Below are positions 8,802-20,129 of a stretch of DNA of 38,723 nt, in pieces; the stretch's first letter is position 1; the number at the start of each line of letters is the position of its first letter. The stretch is from positions 1 to 38,723 of the forward strand of contig JARLGF010000034.1 of NCBI GenBank assembly GCA_031296165.1, in the 5' to 3' direction. The DNA comes from Occallatibacter sp. Its GTDB lineage: Bacteria; Acidobacteriota; Terriglobia; Terriglobales; Acidobacteriaceae. The position numbers were made by a program, and so were the translations under genes. The notes beneath the pieces are model-generated. The model was not told where the DNA came from, ran no database searches, and saw nothing but the letters and a program-made list of their open reading frames with translations.

Positions 8802-9347
8802 ATGAGTTCCAGCGAAGCAAACCAGATTGTGCGCACGGTGGCAAGTACGCAGTCGGAGATGACAGAGATCATTCTGCCCAACGACACCAACACCCTGGGC
8901 AACCTGCTGGGCGGACGGCTGATGCACTTTATCGATCTGACCGGCGCCATGGCCGCCTACCGGCACTCGCGCACGCATGTGGTTACGGCCGCCATGGACC
9001 ACATCGACTTTATCGAGCCGGTTCATCTGGGCGACCTGGTCACGCTGAAGTCCAGCGTCAACCGGGTGTTTACCACTTCCATGGAGGTGGGCGTGAAGGT
9101 GTGGGCGGAAAACACACGCACAACCTCGCTTGTCCATGTGGCCAGCGCCTACCTGGTGTTTGTGGCAATCAATAAGGAGGGCCACAGGCAGAAGGTTCCT
9201 CAACTTCTACCGGAAACGCCCGACGAGATCCGGCGCTACGAGGATGCATTGCGCCGCCGGGAACACCGCGAGTCAGAAAGCGTTCGCCGCCAAGAGGCAC
9301 GACAGGTCACGGCCGTGCGGGAAGACACGAATGGCGTCAAACCTTAG
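8802..9347 (+). CDS. Acyl-CoA thioesterase, hotdog fold
   Basis: Hydrolyses acyl-CoA to free acid and CoA, in the cytoplasm. The hotdog domain spans ~15-140: NTLGNLLGGRLMHFIDLTGA (residues 30-49) holds the family pattern with the conserved N..G...GG.....D, followed by VVTAAMDHIDFIEPVHLGDL on the central helix and first strands, and VHVASAYLVFVAI later. This matches the YciA/BACH single-hotdog group. The last ~35 residues are charged (RRYEDALRRREHRESESVRR) and probably an exposed helix or disordered tail. A GGAG about 11 bases before the ATG is the likely ribosome-binding site. Mrp/ApbC follows after 60 bases in the same direction; whether they are functionally linked is not clear. Confidence 0.92.
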   Translation: MSSSEANQIVRTVASTQSEMTEIILPNDTNTLGNLLGGRLMHFIDLTGAMAAYRHSRTHVVTAAMDHIDFIEPVHLGDLVTLKSSVNRVFTTSMEVGVKVWAENTRTTSLVHVASAYLVFVAINKEGHRQKVPQLLPETPDEIRRYEDALRRREHRESESVRRQEARQVTAVREDTNGVKP

Positions 9348-9377
9348 AGCGAACGAAACGAGTTTCAACCTGAACAG

Positions 9378-9389
9378 GGATTAATCCCA
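9378..9389. promoter_or_regulatory. 12-base perfect palindrome upstream of mrp
   Basis: GGGATTAATCCC lies 18 bases before the mrp start, beside the AAGGAG site. It could be an operator or an mRNA hairpin covering the ribosome-binding region; there is no further support. Confidence 0.3.
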
Positions 9390-9407
9390 AGGAGCAATCA
9401 AAACACT

Positions 9408-10238
9408 ATGGCGCATTCTTCTGCCATGCCTTCGCCCGTGGCTTTGCCCGGCATCTCAAAAATCGTCGCTATCGGTTCCGGCAAGGGCGGAGTGGGTAAA
9501 ACCACCGTTGCGGTCAACCTGGCTATTGCGCTCTCGCGCCTGGGACAACGGGTCGGCCTGATTGACGCCGACATCTACGGACCGAATGTTCCCCTGATGA
9601 TGGGCTCGACCCAACAGCCTAAAGTTGGACCCGACAATCGCATCGAACCCAACCTGACGCATGGCATCAAGACCATCTCCATCGGTTACATCTCACCCGG
9701 AGACAAACCGCTGGTGATGCGCGGACCGATGTTGCACCAGATCATTCGCCAGTTCCTGCAGCAGGTGGAATGGGGAGAACTGGACTACCTGATTGTCGAT
9801 CTGCCGCCGGGAACCGGCGACGTGGTGATCTCGCTGGTGCAGACCGTGCCTCTTACGGGCGCTGTAGTTGTCTCAACCCCGAGTGACGTGAGCCTGCAGG
9901 ATGCGCGCAAGGCGCTGGAAATGTTTGCGCAGGTCAACGTCGAGGTGCTGGGCATCGTGGAAAACATGAGCCACTTTACCTGCCCCCACTGTCACCAGGA
10001 GATCGATATCTTCTCCAGGGGTGGAGCGGAGCGCACCGCAAAGCAGTTCAACGTTCCGTTCCTGGGATCGATTGAATTGGTGCCTGCCATCCGCGAGGGC
10101 GGCGACCGCGGACTGCCGGTGACGCTGGCCGGTCCTAAAAGTCCGCAGGCGGCTGAGTTCTATGCCATAGCGGAAAAGGTAATGGCCCGCGCCGAGCAAG
10201 CAGCGGCTGCTGCTACGGATGTGATCGAGATCAGCTAA
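9408..10238 (+). CDS. apbC: Mrp/NBP35-type iron-sulfur carrier ATPase
   Basis: P-loop ATPase that carries and delivers Fe-S clusters to apoproteins in the cytoplasm. In 276 residues the deviant Walker A GKGGVGKTT is at 25-33, LIDADIYGPNVPLMMG (51-66) is the switch I region, VDLPPGTGD (130-138) the Walker B/switch II region, and Cys192/Cys195 in CPHC hold the bridging cluster between two subunits. The N-terminal DUF59 (MIP18-like) domain found in longer Mrp proteins is absent, so this is the short form. An AAGGAG lies 13 bases upstream. The gene ends at a strong bidirectional terminator shared with the convergent YXWGXW-type gene. Confidence 0.94.
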   Translation: MAHSSAMPSPVALPGISKIVAIGSGKGGVGKTTVAVNLAIALSRLGQRVGLIDADIYGPNVPLMMGSTQQPKVGPDNRIEPNLTHGIKTISIGYISPGDKPLVMRGPMLHQIIRQFLQQVEWGELDYLIVDLPPGTGDVVISLVQTVPLTGAVVVSTPSDVSLQDARKALEMFAQVNVEVLGIVENMSHFTCPHCHQEIDIFSRGGAERTAKQFNVPFLGSIELVPAIREGGDRGLPVTLAGPKSPQAAEFYAIAEKVMARAEQAAAAATDVIEIS

Positions 10239-10258
10239 AGCGCAGGTTACTCAAAGGC

Positions 10259-10298
10259 AAAAAGAGAGAGCGGGGCGCAAACCCCGCTCTCTCTTTTT
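10259..10298. terminator. Bidirectional rho-independent terminator
   Basis: A perfect 12-bp stem (10264-10275 with 10282-10293, arms GAGAGAGCGGGG and complement) around a six-base loop, flanked by AAAAA on the left and TTTTT on the right. It serves both convergent genes, mrp/apbC and the YXWGXW-type protein. Confidence 0.93.
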
Positions 10299-10307
10299 AA
10301 TCCTTGT

Positions 10308-10598
10308 TTAGCGCCAGTGCCCTTCCACAAACACATAGCCACCGTGGCGGTGAACATACCTGTGGGCTACCCAATGAGCGCCAGGATGGGGTGGGCGCTC
10401 ATAGTGTCCGGGCACCCAGACGTAGCGACCTCCATCCCAGCGCTGATATCCGTTGATCCAGACAAATCCTCTCTCGGGAGGGGGGCCGGGGCGCTCGACG
10501 ACCACTGGCGGTGGTCCGATGCGAATAGAAACCTGCGCAAGCGCGACCGCAGGAAGCAGAGTGAGAGCGAACAGTACTGCCAATGCAATTTTCTTCAT
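10308..10598 (-). CDS. Exported YXWGXW-type repeat protein
   Basis: 96 residues from the ATG chosen here, preceded by a good GGAGGAG site; the frame is open further upstream but that part is arginine-rich and unlike a protein start. Residues 1-21 are a signal peptide (MKKIALAVLFALTLLPAVALA). The mature part is Pro-, Gly- and aromatic-rich, with repeats of the kind GFVWINGYQRWDGGRYVWVPGHY and HGGYVFVEGHWR, as in YXWGXW/BcpO-type periplasmic proteins of unknown role. The gene is closed by the terminator at 10259-10298 and follows threonine aldolase by 117 bases. Function is unknown. Confidence 0.83.
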   Translation of the reverse strand: MKKIALAVLFALTLLPAVALAQVSIRIGPPPVVVERPGPPPERGFVWINGYQRWDGGRYVWVPGHYERPPHPGAHWVAHRYVHRHGGYVFVEGHWR

Positions 10599-10715
10599 GT
10601 TGATGCAACTCCTCCGAGGTTTGAATCTTTCCGGAATATTGCGTCCATTCCGGCTCGTTGAATGTATGAACGGGCTGGAGCGAAAAAAGTTGCACAAATT
10701 TATCGTGGTTCGGAC

Positions 10716-11753
10716 TCACGCGGCATCGATTTCCTCGCCCAATACCTCGGCAGCAGTAACACAAGCAGCACGATCTACATCGAGATGGGTTACCAGCCGG
10801 ATTGTATCGGGCCCCATGGCGCTGGCCAGCACACCATGTCCCTTGAGGCGTTCGACCAACTCCGCCGCAGGCTGCCGCCCTGTCAGCCGGAAGATCACGA
10901 TGTTGGTTTCTACGTCTTTCAGATCGATGGCCACACCTTCCATGTTGGAAAGAGCCTCAGCCAGCAACCGCGCGTTGGCATGGTCTTCATGAAGCCGAGC
11001 AGGCCCCTGCTCCAATGCAACCAGTCCGGCCGCGGCCAGTATGCCCACCTGCCTCATGCCGCCGCCCAGAGCCTTGCGGAAGATCCGCGCCCGGTCCATC
11101 ATCTCCGCCGATCCGGTCAGCATGGATCCCACCGGTGCGCCCAGTCCCTTCGACAGGCAGAACATTACCGTGTCGAATCCGCTGGTCAGCGTCTTTACAT
11201 CCACGCCGAGAGCCGTGGCGGCATTGAAGATACGCGCTGCATCGAGGTGAACCGGGAGCTTGCGCTCTTTCGCGTTGTCCCAGATTTCCTGCAAAACCGG
11301 AAGCGGCGTCACGCTTCCGCCAGCCAGATTGGCTGTGTTTTCAATCTCAATCAGCCCGGTAGCGGAGCGAAACGCCCCGCGCGCAACGATTGCCGGCGCG
11401 ATATGCTTCCAGGTCAAAATTCCACGCGCGGCGGGTACGGCGCGGATCAGGCAGCCGGAGAAGACCGCGGTGGTGGCCATTTCAAAGTTGAGGATGTGCG
11501 CCCGCGATTCCGCGATCACCTCCTGGCCAGGCTGCGTGTGCAGGCGGATGGCAATCTGGTTTCCCATGGTGCCTGAAGGCACAAACAGCGCAGCTTCGCG
11601 GCCAAAAGTCTCTGCCGCTCGGCGCTCCAACAGGTTTACTGTAGGGTCCTCGCCGTAAACGTCGTCGCCCACTTCTGCTGCGGCCATAGCCGCGCGCATT
11701 GCCAGAGTAGGCCGCGTCACCGTATCCGAACGCAGATCGATCATGGTTGCCAT
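10716..11753 (-). CDS. ltaE: Low-specificity L-threonine aldolase
   Basis: PLP-dependent cleavage of L-threonine or L-allo-threonine to glycine and acetaldehyde, in the cytoplasm. Starting at [16 protein letters not shown] (GGAGAG nearby) gives 345 residues, normal for the family; the frame upstream is not family-like. Marks are [16 protein letters not shown] (28-43), His86 in the SRAHILNFE stretch that stacks on the cofactor, [11 protein letters not shown] (169-179) with the PLP-contacting Asp171, and Lys202 in [12 protein letters not shown], the Schiff-base lysine. [20 protein letters not shown] follows as usual. It starts 29 bases after the unknown exported protein gene on the same strand, so the two are probably co-transcribed. 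Confidence 0.95.
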   Translation of the reverse strand: MATMIDLRSDTVTRPTLAMRAAMAAAEVGDDVYGEDPTVNLLERRAAETFGREAALFVPSGTMGNQIAIRLHTQPGQEVIAESRAHILNFEMATTAVFSGCLIRAVPAARGILTWKHIAPAIVARGAFRSATGLIEIENTANLAGGSVTPLPVLQEIWDNAKERKLPVHLDAARIFNAATALGVDVKTLTSGFDTVMFCLSKGLGAPVGSMLTGSAEMMDRARIFRKALGGGMRQVGILAAAGLVALEQGPARLHEDHANARLLAEALSNMEGVAIDLKDVETNIVIFRLTGRQPAAELVERLKGHGVLASAMGPDTIRLVTHLDVDRAACVTAAEVLGEEIDAA

Positions 11754-11782
11754 CTTTCTCTCCAAGTAAATTGTGGTCAGTG

Positions 11783-12772
11783 TTACGGTATCTGCGCCAT
11801 CGGCAATTCCATCACCGGCGTCTGCTTTCCATCCTTGACTGCATAGGTCCACAGTCCATGAAAATTCTGCCTCAGCTCCGGTTGCGCCTTGAGCAGAGCG
11901 CTCATTACGGCAATCGCCTCGGTGCGCAGAGCTGCCGGATCGGTTACTCCCGTCGACTCATAGATCACGCCCAAATCAGCCTGGTGCAGGGTTGCGTCCA
12001 GGCGAACTGCATCGATCTTCCAGGTGCGCTGGCCATCAGGTAGCGAATAAGGAAATGCGAGTTGCGGCGAACCAACGATCAGGGCCTGCTCCGCCGCGAG
12101 TTTTTCGAGATTAGGCGAAGAGAGAAAATCCACCGGCACCAGCAGGGTACGGGCGATTTCATAGCAGTACCAGGCGCTCCACGGCTGCTTGGCTTGAGCC
12201 AATTCGCGGGCACGCGTCCAATACCAAACGCCGTCATGCCCGTCAAAGATGCCTTGCCGCACAGACAGTCCCGCCAATCTCCACCCTGTCGCGGAGCTGG
12301 TTTTATCCCAGCCCAGAATCAAGCCCAACTGCCCGCCCAGCGGCGCTCCCGCAGCGTCGGCCAGCACCACGGCGTATCGGCCAGGAGGTAGCGCCCGCAT
12401 GGTGATGGTTACGGTCAGTGAGCCGCTTGCATTCGAGCAGAAAAACTGGGTATCGGCTGGAGCGGTGAGACTGGATGCGTCCAGCAGGTACACATTTCGC
12501 AGTTGAATTTGTCCGCCCTTCATCAGCGGCGTGGCCTGTTCCACAGCTCCGCGAATACCGTCCCAATCCCTAGCCTCGGCGGGGAGCAATGCGGACTGAA
12601 GCGTGTCGTAGTCCTGCTGGAGCACGGCTTCAGCTAGCCGGCCACCGACGGCCGCCAGCGTATTGCGATCCTGCGCCAGCAGTTCCGCCTGCGTTGTGCA
12701 AGTGGCCGCATGGCTAGCGAGTGTCATAGTCAGCAAAGCCGTGACGGCACAGACCTTTGAGCAGAGGCGCAT
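11783..12772 (-). CDS. Exported protein of unknown function
   Basis: 329 residues from the ATG chosen because it opens a clean signal peptide ([20 protein letters not shown], cleavage likely after HAA); the open frame extends ~160 codons further but that part is shadow of the gene on the other strand. The mature protein has an N-terminal helical part with [20 protein letters not shown], a middle part with [20 protein letters not shown] that looks like a beta-sandwich, and a C-terminal half with [20 protein letters not shown] and a helical end. There are few Cys and no catalytic motif I recognise. It is followed after 29 bases by threonine aldolase and is divergent from the STN-domain gene. 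Periplasmic location is inferred from the signal. Confidence 0.8.
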   Translation of the reverse strand: MRLCSKVCAVTALLTMTLASHAATCTTQAELLAQDRNTLAAVGGRLAEAVLQQDYDTLQSALLPAEARDWDGIRGAVEQATPLMKGGQIQLRNVYLLDASSLTAPADTQFFCSNASGSLTVTITMRALPPGRYAVVLADAAGAPLGGQLGLILGWDKTSSATGWRLAGLSVRQGIFDGHDGVWYWTRARELAQAKQPWSAWYCYEIARTLLVPVDFLSSPNLEKLAAEQALIVGSPQLAFPYSLPDGQRTWKIDAVRLDATLHQADLGVIYESTGVTDPAALRTEAIAVMSALLKAQPELRQNFHGLWTYAVKDGKQTPVMELPMAQIP

Positions 12773-12916
12773 TGTCCGGGGTTCCTCTCTTCCCCACCAA
12801 ACGCTATTTTGAGCGTCTGCGGGCCACTGATAGTCTAGTACAGTGGAGCGGTAACGAAACGCCGTGTCTGAGCCCCTGGGGCGAGACGCTGGTTTCGAGC
12901 CGGAGAGCCGATTCCG

Positions 12917-13723
12917 ATGCGTACAACCATTCCGCTGCGACACCCGGGCCTGCAAAATAGGGCTGTGGGGGATCGTTTGCTGCAGAAGCGGCTGCTTCCA
13001 CGCGTAGGTACTCGCCTTGCGGTTCTGGCTGCGGCTGCTCTGTTGGGAGCGCTGCCGTTTGCGGCAGCACAGACGCCGGCCACGCCTCACGCATCCACCA
13101 CGGCGCACAAGACGGCTCGCGCGCACAAACGCGCCGGCGCCGCCCACCCGCAGCCCGCAACAGTTCAAGCGACGCCAGAAGCGGTCAAACCGCCTGCGCC
13201 CAAGCCTCCCAACTGGCCTGCCAACGATCGCCCGGCAAACGCCTCCGTTGTCTGGGACAGCCATGGCCTCCGTATCGACGCTGAGAACTCCAGCCTGGCG
13301 CAGATTTTGAAAGATGTCTCAACGGCCACCGGCGCAAAGCTGGAGGGTTTTAGTTCGGATGAGCGGGTGTTTGGCGCCTATGGCCCCGGAAAGGCGCGCG
13401 ATGTGCTCAGCCAGCTTCTTGAAGGCTCCGGCTACAACCTGCTCATGATGGGAGACCTGGGACAGGGAGCGCCGCGGCAGATTGTGCTCAGCGTTCGTCA
13501 TGCCGGGTCCATGCAGCCAGCGGCGGGGGCCGATCAGGCCAATAGCAGCGACGATGACGCCGACGCCGACGACCCGCCACAGCAACCAACGCCCACGCCC
13601 ATGCCCACGCCCATGCGCCAGGGCTTCGGTCCTAGTTCGGTTCCCCGCACGCCGCAGCAGATCATGCAGGAGATGCAGCAGCGCCAGCAGCAAATGCAAC
13701 AGCCCAACAATCCGCAGTTCTAG
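12917..13723 (+). CDS. Exported protein with a secretin-type STN domain only
   Basis: 268 residues; GGAGAG lies about nine bases before the ATG. After a long, basic signal segment (hydrophobic core LAVLAAAALLGALPFAAA, ~34-51) comes an Ala/Pro/Lys-rich linker. Residues ~113-180 resemble a secretin/TonB short N-terminal (STN) domain: LRIDAENSSLAQILKDVSTA, GAKLEGF, then GPGKARDVLSQLLEGSGYNL. No secretin pore or TonB barrel follows. Instead there is an Asp-rich stretch (SSDDDADADD), a PTPMPTPM repeat and a Gln/Met-rich end (QQIMQEMQQRQQQMQQ). A role as a periplasmic adaptor is possible but inferred; function is unknown. Divergent from the exported unknown at 11.8-12.8 kb. Confidence 0.82.
   Translation: MRTTIPLRHPGLQNRAVGDRLLQKRLLPRVGTRLAVLAAAALLGALPFAAAQTPATPHASTTAHKTARAHKRAGAAHPQPATVQATPEAVKPPAPKPPNWPANDRPANASVVWDSHGLRIDAENSSLAQILKDVSTATGAKLEGFSSDERVFGAYGPGKARDVLSQLLEGSGYNLLMMGDLGQGAPRQIVLSVRHAGSMQPAAGADQANSSDDDADADDPPQQPTPTPMPTPMRQGFGPSSVPRTPQQIMQEMQQRQQQMQQPNNPQF
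13592..13615 (+). repeat. Tandem 12-base repeat inside the STN-protein gene
   Basis: Two exact copies of CCCACGCCCATG encode the repeated Pro-Thr-Pro-Met of the disordered tail. The unit is a multiple of three, so copy-number change would keep the frame. Confidence 0.7.
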
Positions 13724-13826
13724 CGCGAAGGCTTCTGGAGTTTCCGCATTGACTTAATTTTTGGACATTGTTCGTGAAAGCGGGAATCTATCTACACCTA
13801 TGGTGCAACACTTTGCGTACTTCAAA

Positions 13827-13840
13827 CGGGCTGCAGCCCG
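13827..13840. terminator. GC-rich palindrome, possible terminator of the tiny membrane protein gene
   Basis: CGGGCTGCAGCCCG is a 14-base perfect palindrome that can fold with a TGCA loop. It begins six bases past the stop codon of the minus-strand gene ending at 13846 and is followed on that strand by TTT. It could also be a dispersed palindromic repeat. Confidence 0.4.
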
Positions 13841-13845
13841 CCCGG

Positions 13846-14013
13846 CTATGAAAGCCTCGCGGCTTCAGGCTGCGGTTTTACCACCAACGGCCGTTGGTGC
13901 GGACGCATAAGCGCAAAACCGGCACGGAGGATACCATAAGTTACCAGCAGGCTGAACGCGACCGAGCCTACAGAAGCGCATATCAACATCGCCAAATTCA
14001 ACAAATCCGCCAT
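13846..14013 (-). CDS. Tiny single-pass membrane protein
   Basis: 55 residues from the ATG with AAGGCGG six or so bases upstream; the frame is open further upstream but without protein-like content. It begins MADLLNLAMLICASVGSVAF and continues through LLVTYGILRAGFAL, making one long transmembrane helix of ~25-30 residues, then a short basic tail (RPHQRPLVVKPQPEAARL). By the positive-inside rule the C-terminus should be cytoplasmic. It is divergent from uvrA and shares its upstream region. Function is unknown, and because it is so short the call rests on the start site and the clean hydrophobic profile. Confidence 0.6.
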   Translation of the reverse strand: MADLLNLAMLICASVGSVAFSLLVTYGILRAGFALMRPHQRPLVVKPQPEAARLS

Positions 14014-14043
14014 TGTGCCGCCTTGGTTGACCGCTCTGCGATC

Positions 14044-14064
14044 TTTCTGCGATTGTCGCAGAAA
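14044..14064. promoter_or_regulatory. Perfect inverted repeat just upstream of the uvrA promoter
   Basis: TTTCTGCGA-TTG-TCGCAGAAA has perfect 9-base arms with a 3-base centre and ends 10 bases before the predicted uvrA -35 box. TCTGCGAT also occurs once more immediately upstream. It looks like a dimer-binding operator for uvrA and/or the divergent tiny membrane protein gene. Confidence 0.5.
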
Positions 14065-14074
14065 AACCGCGGCG

Positions 14075-14104
14075 TTGACCCTTGTTTCTATTGCCAAATA
14101 GAAT
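14075..14104 (+). promoter_or_regulatory. Predicted uvrA promoter
   Basis: TTGACC (14075-14080) and TAGAAT (14099-14104) make a sigma-70-like pair with an 18-base spacer. Transcription would begin at about 14111, leaving a 5' leader of some 65 bases before the uvrA ATG. Confidence 0.6.
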
Positions 14105-14117
14105 ACCCCCAGGGGGT
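14105..14117. promoter_or_regulatory. G-tract palindrome over the predicted uvrA start point
   Basis: ACCCCC-A-GGGGGT lies directly after the -10 box, where a bound repressor would block initiation. Its shape resembles the G-tract operators of the CsoR/RcnR/FrmR family of metal- or aldehyde-sensing repressors. No such regulator is encoded in the window, so the assignment is inference. Confidence 0.4.
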
Positions 14118-14176
14118 TGCAGTCGGCGAACGGCCACAAGCACCACCCGGAACTTCCCACCGCTTCCTGCCACATC

Positions 14177-17175
<2,999 letters not shown>

Positions 17176-17179
<4 letters not shown>

Positions 17180-18342
17180 GCGAGAACGAAGGCATCGAGC
17201 AGGCATCTGGGCAGCCCGAGGAAGGACTCTCGGTGTTGAAGGATGAGAGCCAGGGAGGTCCGGTCATCCGCCCGGACACAACTCCTGCTGTCGATCGGGA
17301 AGAACCGGCAGAGGCCGGCAACAATGGAATTCAACCCGTGGCTTTATCCGCGGAGGAAGAAGCCGAGGAGAATTTACTTGTCGATACCACTTCTCCCGCT
17401 TCATCTTCCGAGCCTGAATCATGTTTTTCGACTGTCCCCGAGGAACTCCCTGTAGACCCGGCCCAGACTGTTCCGGTTGAGCTCGAACCCAGCCCGCTCT
17501 TTCAGTACTGGTCCCAACCCGAGATCTTTATGCCCACGCGCAGCCCGAACCTGGGCGATCTTGGCATTCTGGGCGTACTAGCTTTCTTTGGCCTGCTGGC
17601 TGCCAGTCTCCTTACCCGGTCCGCTCTCTACTTTCATCTCTTCGGCATCTCGACCGTTCAAAAAGCCGTCACGGACATTCACTACACGCTGGGCAGCGAA
17701 GCGGTTCTTTATCTGTTCACCGTAGGCTCATGCTTGCTCATCTTCCCCCTGGTCTGGCACAAGGGTTTCTTTGCCGGCCTGCACTGGAACGGCGCCATAG
17801 CCTTGCGGATGCGCCAGAGGCTTTTTGGCGCGGCCTCCATTTGCTTTGTGATTGCGCTGCTTAACGGAATTCTGCTGCCGGGCCCAGTGGATACACCAAT
17901 CGACAAGATCTTTCGCTCCCCCGGCGCGGCATGGATGCTCTTCGCCTTCGGCGTTACCTTCGCGCCTTTTTTTGAGGAGATTGTCTTCCGCGGGTTTCTG
18001 CTGCCAGCCTTGTGCACAGCCTGCGACTGGATGCACGAACGAGCTACCGGCGAGCCCGCACGTCCTCTGGATGAGAACGGCCATCCGCAGTGGTCCATGC
18101 CCGCCATGGCCGTTGCCTCACTCGCTGTCAGCATTCCCTTTGCCCTGATGCATGCCGAGCAGACCGGCCATGCACTGGGTCCGTTTCTGCTGCTGGTCTG
18201 CGTGAGCCTGGTGTTGTGCTGGGCGCGGCTCAGCACACGTTCCCTGGCCGCCAGCGTACTGGTCCACGCCAGCTACAACTTTTTGCTGTTCTCGCTTATG
18301 CTGCTGGGCACGAGCGGTTTCAAGCATTTGGACAAGATGTAA
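17176..18342 (+). CDS. CPBP-family intramembrane metalloprotease with long acidic N-terminus
   Basis: 388 residues, translationally coupled to uvrA by a four-base ATGA overlap. Residues 1-120 are acidic and Ser/Pro-rich without structure. From ~128 there are about seven to eight membrane helices. The CPBP/Abi catalytic motifs are complete: Glu267-Glu268 and Arg272 in [13 protein letters not shown], His326 in FALMHAEQ, and His364/Asn368 in LVHASYN. Members are related to CAAX prenyl endopeptidase Rce1; bacterial ones act on membrane or peptide substrates, in cases for bacteriocin immunity or regulation. Why it is coupled to uvrA is unknown. It converges on the exported protein gene ending at 18362. 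Confidence 0.9.
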
Positions 18343-18361
18343 CTGCCGGCTACGAAACCTA

Positions 18362-19279
18362 CTACTGCGTGTCGGCGGAAGGCTTGGCGCCGTGAAAGAG
18401 CCGGCGGTTGATATCGGGCCAGAACTCTTTGACCATAAAGGAAATTCCATCGACTCCAACGTCGATGCCCCACTCTTTGCCCGTGTTGCCAATGCTGCGT
18501 TCCCGGCTGGGATAGTACAGGCTGGACAAGCCCGACGAAGCACCGGAACCGATGATCTCACTGGCATTGAAGACTTTCTTCCCAGAGTCGGATCGGGTGA
18601 CAACAGTGCGACTCAACGCATAACCGGTACGCTTCAGAAATCCGCCTTTGCCCATGGTGTAGTACCGCGTGTCTTCGTGGGTAATGGAAGGTACGACAAA
18701 TTCCACCATGTAGTTCTCGCTGGTCTGATCGACGGCGGCGTGCCAGAAGTAGCGTGCGTAACCAGCCGCGCCCTGATGAAACTCGGGAGTTGCCTTAGTC
18801 TCCATCGAGTAACCGGAGAGCATGGCCGGGATAAAAATCGAAGAGTAGTCGAAGGAGTCCTGCGATGCTGTAATGAATTTTTCTTTAACCGATTGAGCCG
18901 GTAGTTTTGTGTTGGCGCTGATGGCGCGAAAATTTGGAATAATGCCGAGGATGCGCTTGGTCTGCTGTCCTTCCTGGCCATCGGGCGTGTTTTGCGGGGC
19001 CGACGCGTTCTTCTGCACGGTTTGCGGGCCGCCGTCCGGTTGGGCCGCACCGGACAGCGAGCCTGTGGAAGCGGCAGCGTCTAACGATGCGAAGGCTGAA
19101 GTGGCCGGCGAATGAGTCTCCGCGCTTGATCCAGTTGAATCGGGACTTTGCGTGATGAGGGCGGTCGAACTGGAGTTTGCAACGTTTATGGCCTGCTGCG
19201 CAGTCAAGCCGCTACAAGGGATCAAGACGCAGCCAACCGGTACGGCATACATCACAAATCGGGCAAGAGATCGGATCAT
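18362..19279 (-). CDS. Exported protein of an acidobacterial family, unknown function
   Basis: About 305 residues from the ATG chosen for its signal sequence (MIRSLARFVMYAVPVGCVLI); a start 66 bases further upstream is possible. A Ser/Ala/Thr-rich low-complexity stretch of ~80 residues follows. The conserved part starts at RILGIIPNFRAI and continues with KLPAQSVKEKFITASQDSFD, YARYFWHAAVDQTSENYMVE, THEDTRYYTMGKGGFLKRTG and GKEWGIDVGVDGISFMVKEF, ending DINRRLFH. I recognise this pattern from acidobacterial genomes, where it recurs as a family of exported, probably outer-membrane-associated proteins with no assigned role. It is divergent from pyrE with ~245 bases between them. Confidence 0.83.
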   Translation of the reverse strand: MIRSLARFVMYAVPVGCVLIPCSGLTAQQAINVANSSSTALITQSPDSTGSSAETHSPATSAFASLDAAASTGSLSGAAQPDGGPQTVQKNASAPQNTPDGQEGQQTKRILGIIPNFRAISANTKLPAQSVKEKFITASQDSFDYSSIFIPAMLSGYSMETKATPEFHQGAAGYARYFWHAAVDQTSENYMVEFVVPSITHEDTRYYTMGKGGFLKRTGYALSRTVVTRSDSGKKVFNASEIIGSGASSGLSSLYYPSRERSIGNTGKEWGIDVGVDGISFMVKEFWPDINRRLFHGAKPSADTQ

Positions 19280-19523
19280 GAATTGCCGAGGCCGGAAAAT
19301 GCTTCTGGCCAAGCGATTCAAAGGGGAACAAGCTGGAATTTCCATACTCTATCTGACTCCGCAAGGCAGCTAAACGATACAGCCAAATGTAAAAAATAAA
19401 CGAACTGTCATTTTGAATTTACGCGGTGGAAGTGGGAATGTTCAATACGCAACACAAGCAAAGCGAGCTAACAGATCCTCAACCTGTACCAGCTTTGCTC
19501 ACACTGCCTTACAATCTTCATTG

Positions 19524-20126
19524 ATGACTACTCCATCTCACGCCCAACAATTGCTCACACTTCTTGCCCGCACCAGCTTCCGCCTCGGCCAGTTCAAGCT
19601 GTCCTCAGGCGGCACCAGCGACTACTATGTCGACTGCCGGACTACGACCCTGAACGCCGAAGGCGGCCGGCTCACAGGCCACGCAATCCTTGAATTGCTG
19701 GAGGAACACGGCATTGACGCCGAGGCTGTGGGCGGACTTACGCTGGGCGCTGACCCCATTGTCTCCAATGTGGCAACGGCCAGCGCCTGGCGCGCACTTT
19801 CCCACCCCGGCGCTCCCCTGCTGCAGGGCTTCCTGGTTCGCAAAGCCGAGAAGGCTCATGGCACAGGCCGGCGCATCGAAGGCTTCTGCCGCGCGGGGGC
19901 GCGGGTAGTGATTGTGGACGACGTCTGCACCACCGGCGCCTCTACCATCAACGCCCTCGAAGCCGCCCGCGAGGCGGGCATGACCGTCGCTGCCGTGGTC
20001 TGCATCGTGGAGCGTGAAGAGGCGAATGGCCGACCCGCTGTTGAAGCCGCCGCGGCAGGCGCTCCATTTCTCAGCCTCTTCACCGCTTCGCAGGTCCGCG
20101 CCGAGCATATTCGCCAGCAGTCCTGA
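19524..20126 (+). CDS. pyrE: Orotate phosphoribosyltransferase
   Basis: Joins orotate and PRPP to make orotidine 5'-phosphate, the fifth step of pyrimidine synthesis, in the cytoplasm. The ATG gives MTTPSHAQQLLTLLARTSFR and a 200-residue protein, normal for the family; a TTG 111 bases upstream in frame gives an extension that does not look like protein. FKLSSGGTSDYYVDCRTTTL (25-44) binds orotate, FLVRKAEKAHG (103-113) is the flexible catalytic loop, and VDDVCTTGAST (131-141) is the PRPP-binding motif. It stands alone, with no other pyr gene in the window. Downstream lie interleaved inverted repeats and then the convergent Crp-type gene. Confidence 0.96.
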   Translation: MTTPSHAQQLLTLLARTSFRLGQFKLSSGGTSDYYVDCRTTTLNAEGGRLTGHAILELLEEHGIDAEAVGGLTLGADPIVSNVATASAWRALSHPGAPLLQGFLVRKAEKAHGTGRRIEGFCRAGARVVIVDDVCTTGASTINALEAAREAGMTVAAVVCIVEREEANGRPAVEAAAAGAPFLSLFTASQVRAEHIRQQS

Positions 20127-20129
20127 GTA

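Noticed and set aside
10662..11576. 304-codon plus-strand frame across threonine aldolase
   Set aside because: Antisense shadow of ltaE; no ribosome-binding site or motif.
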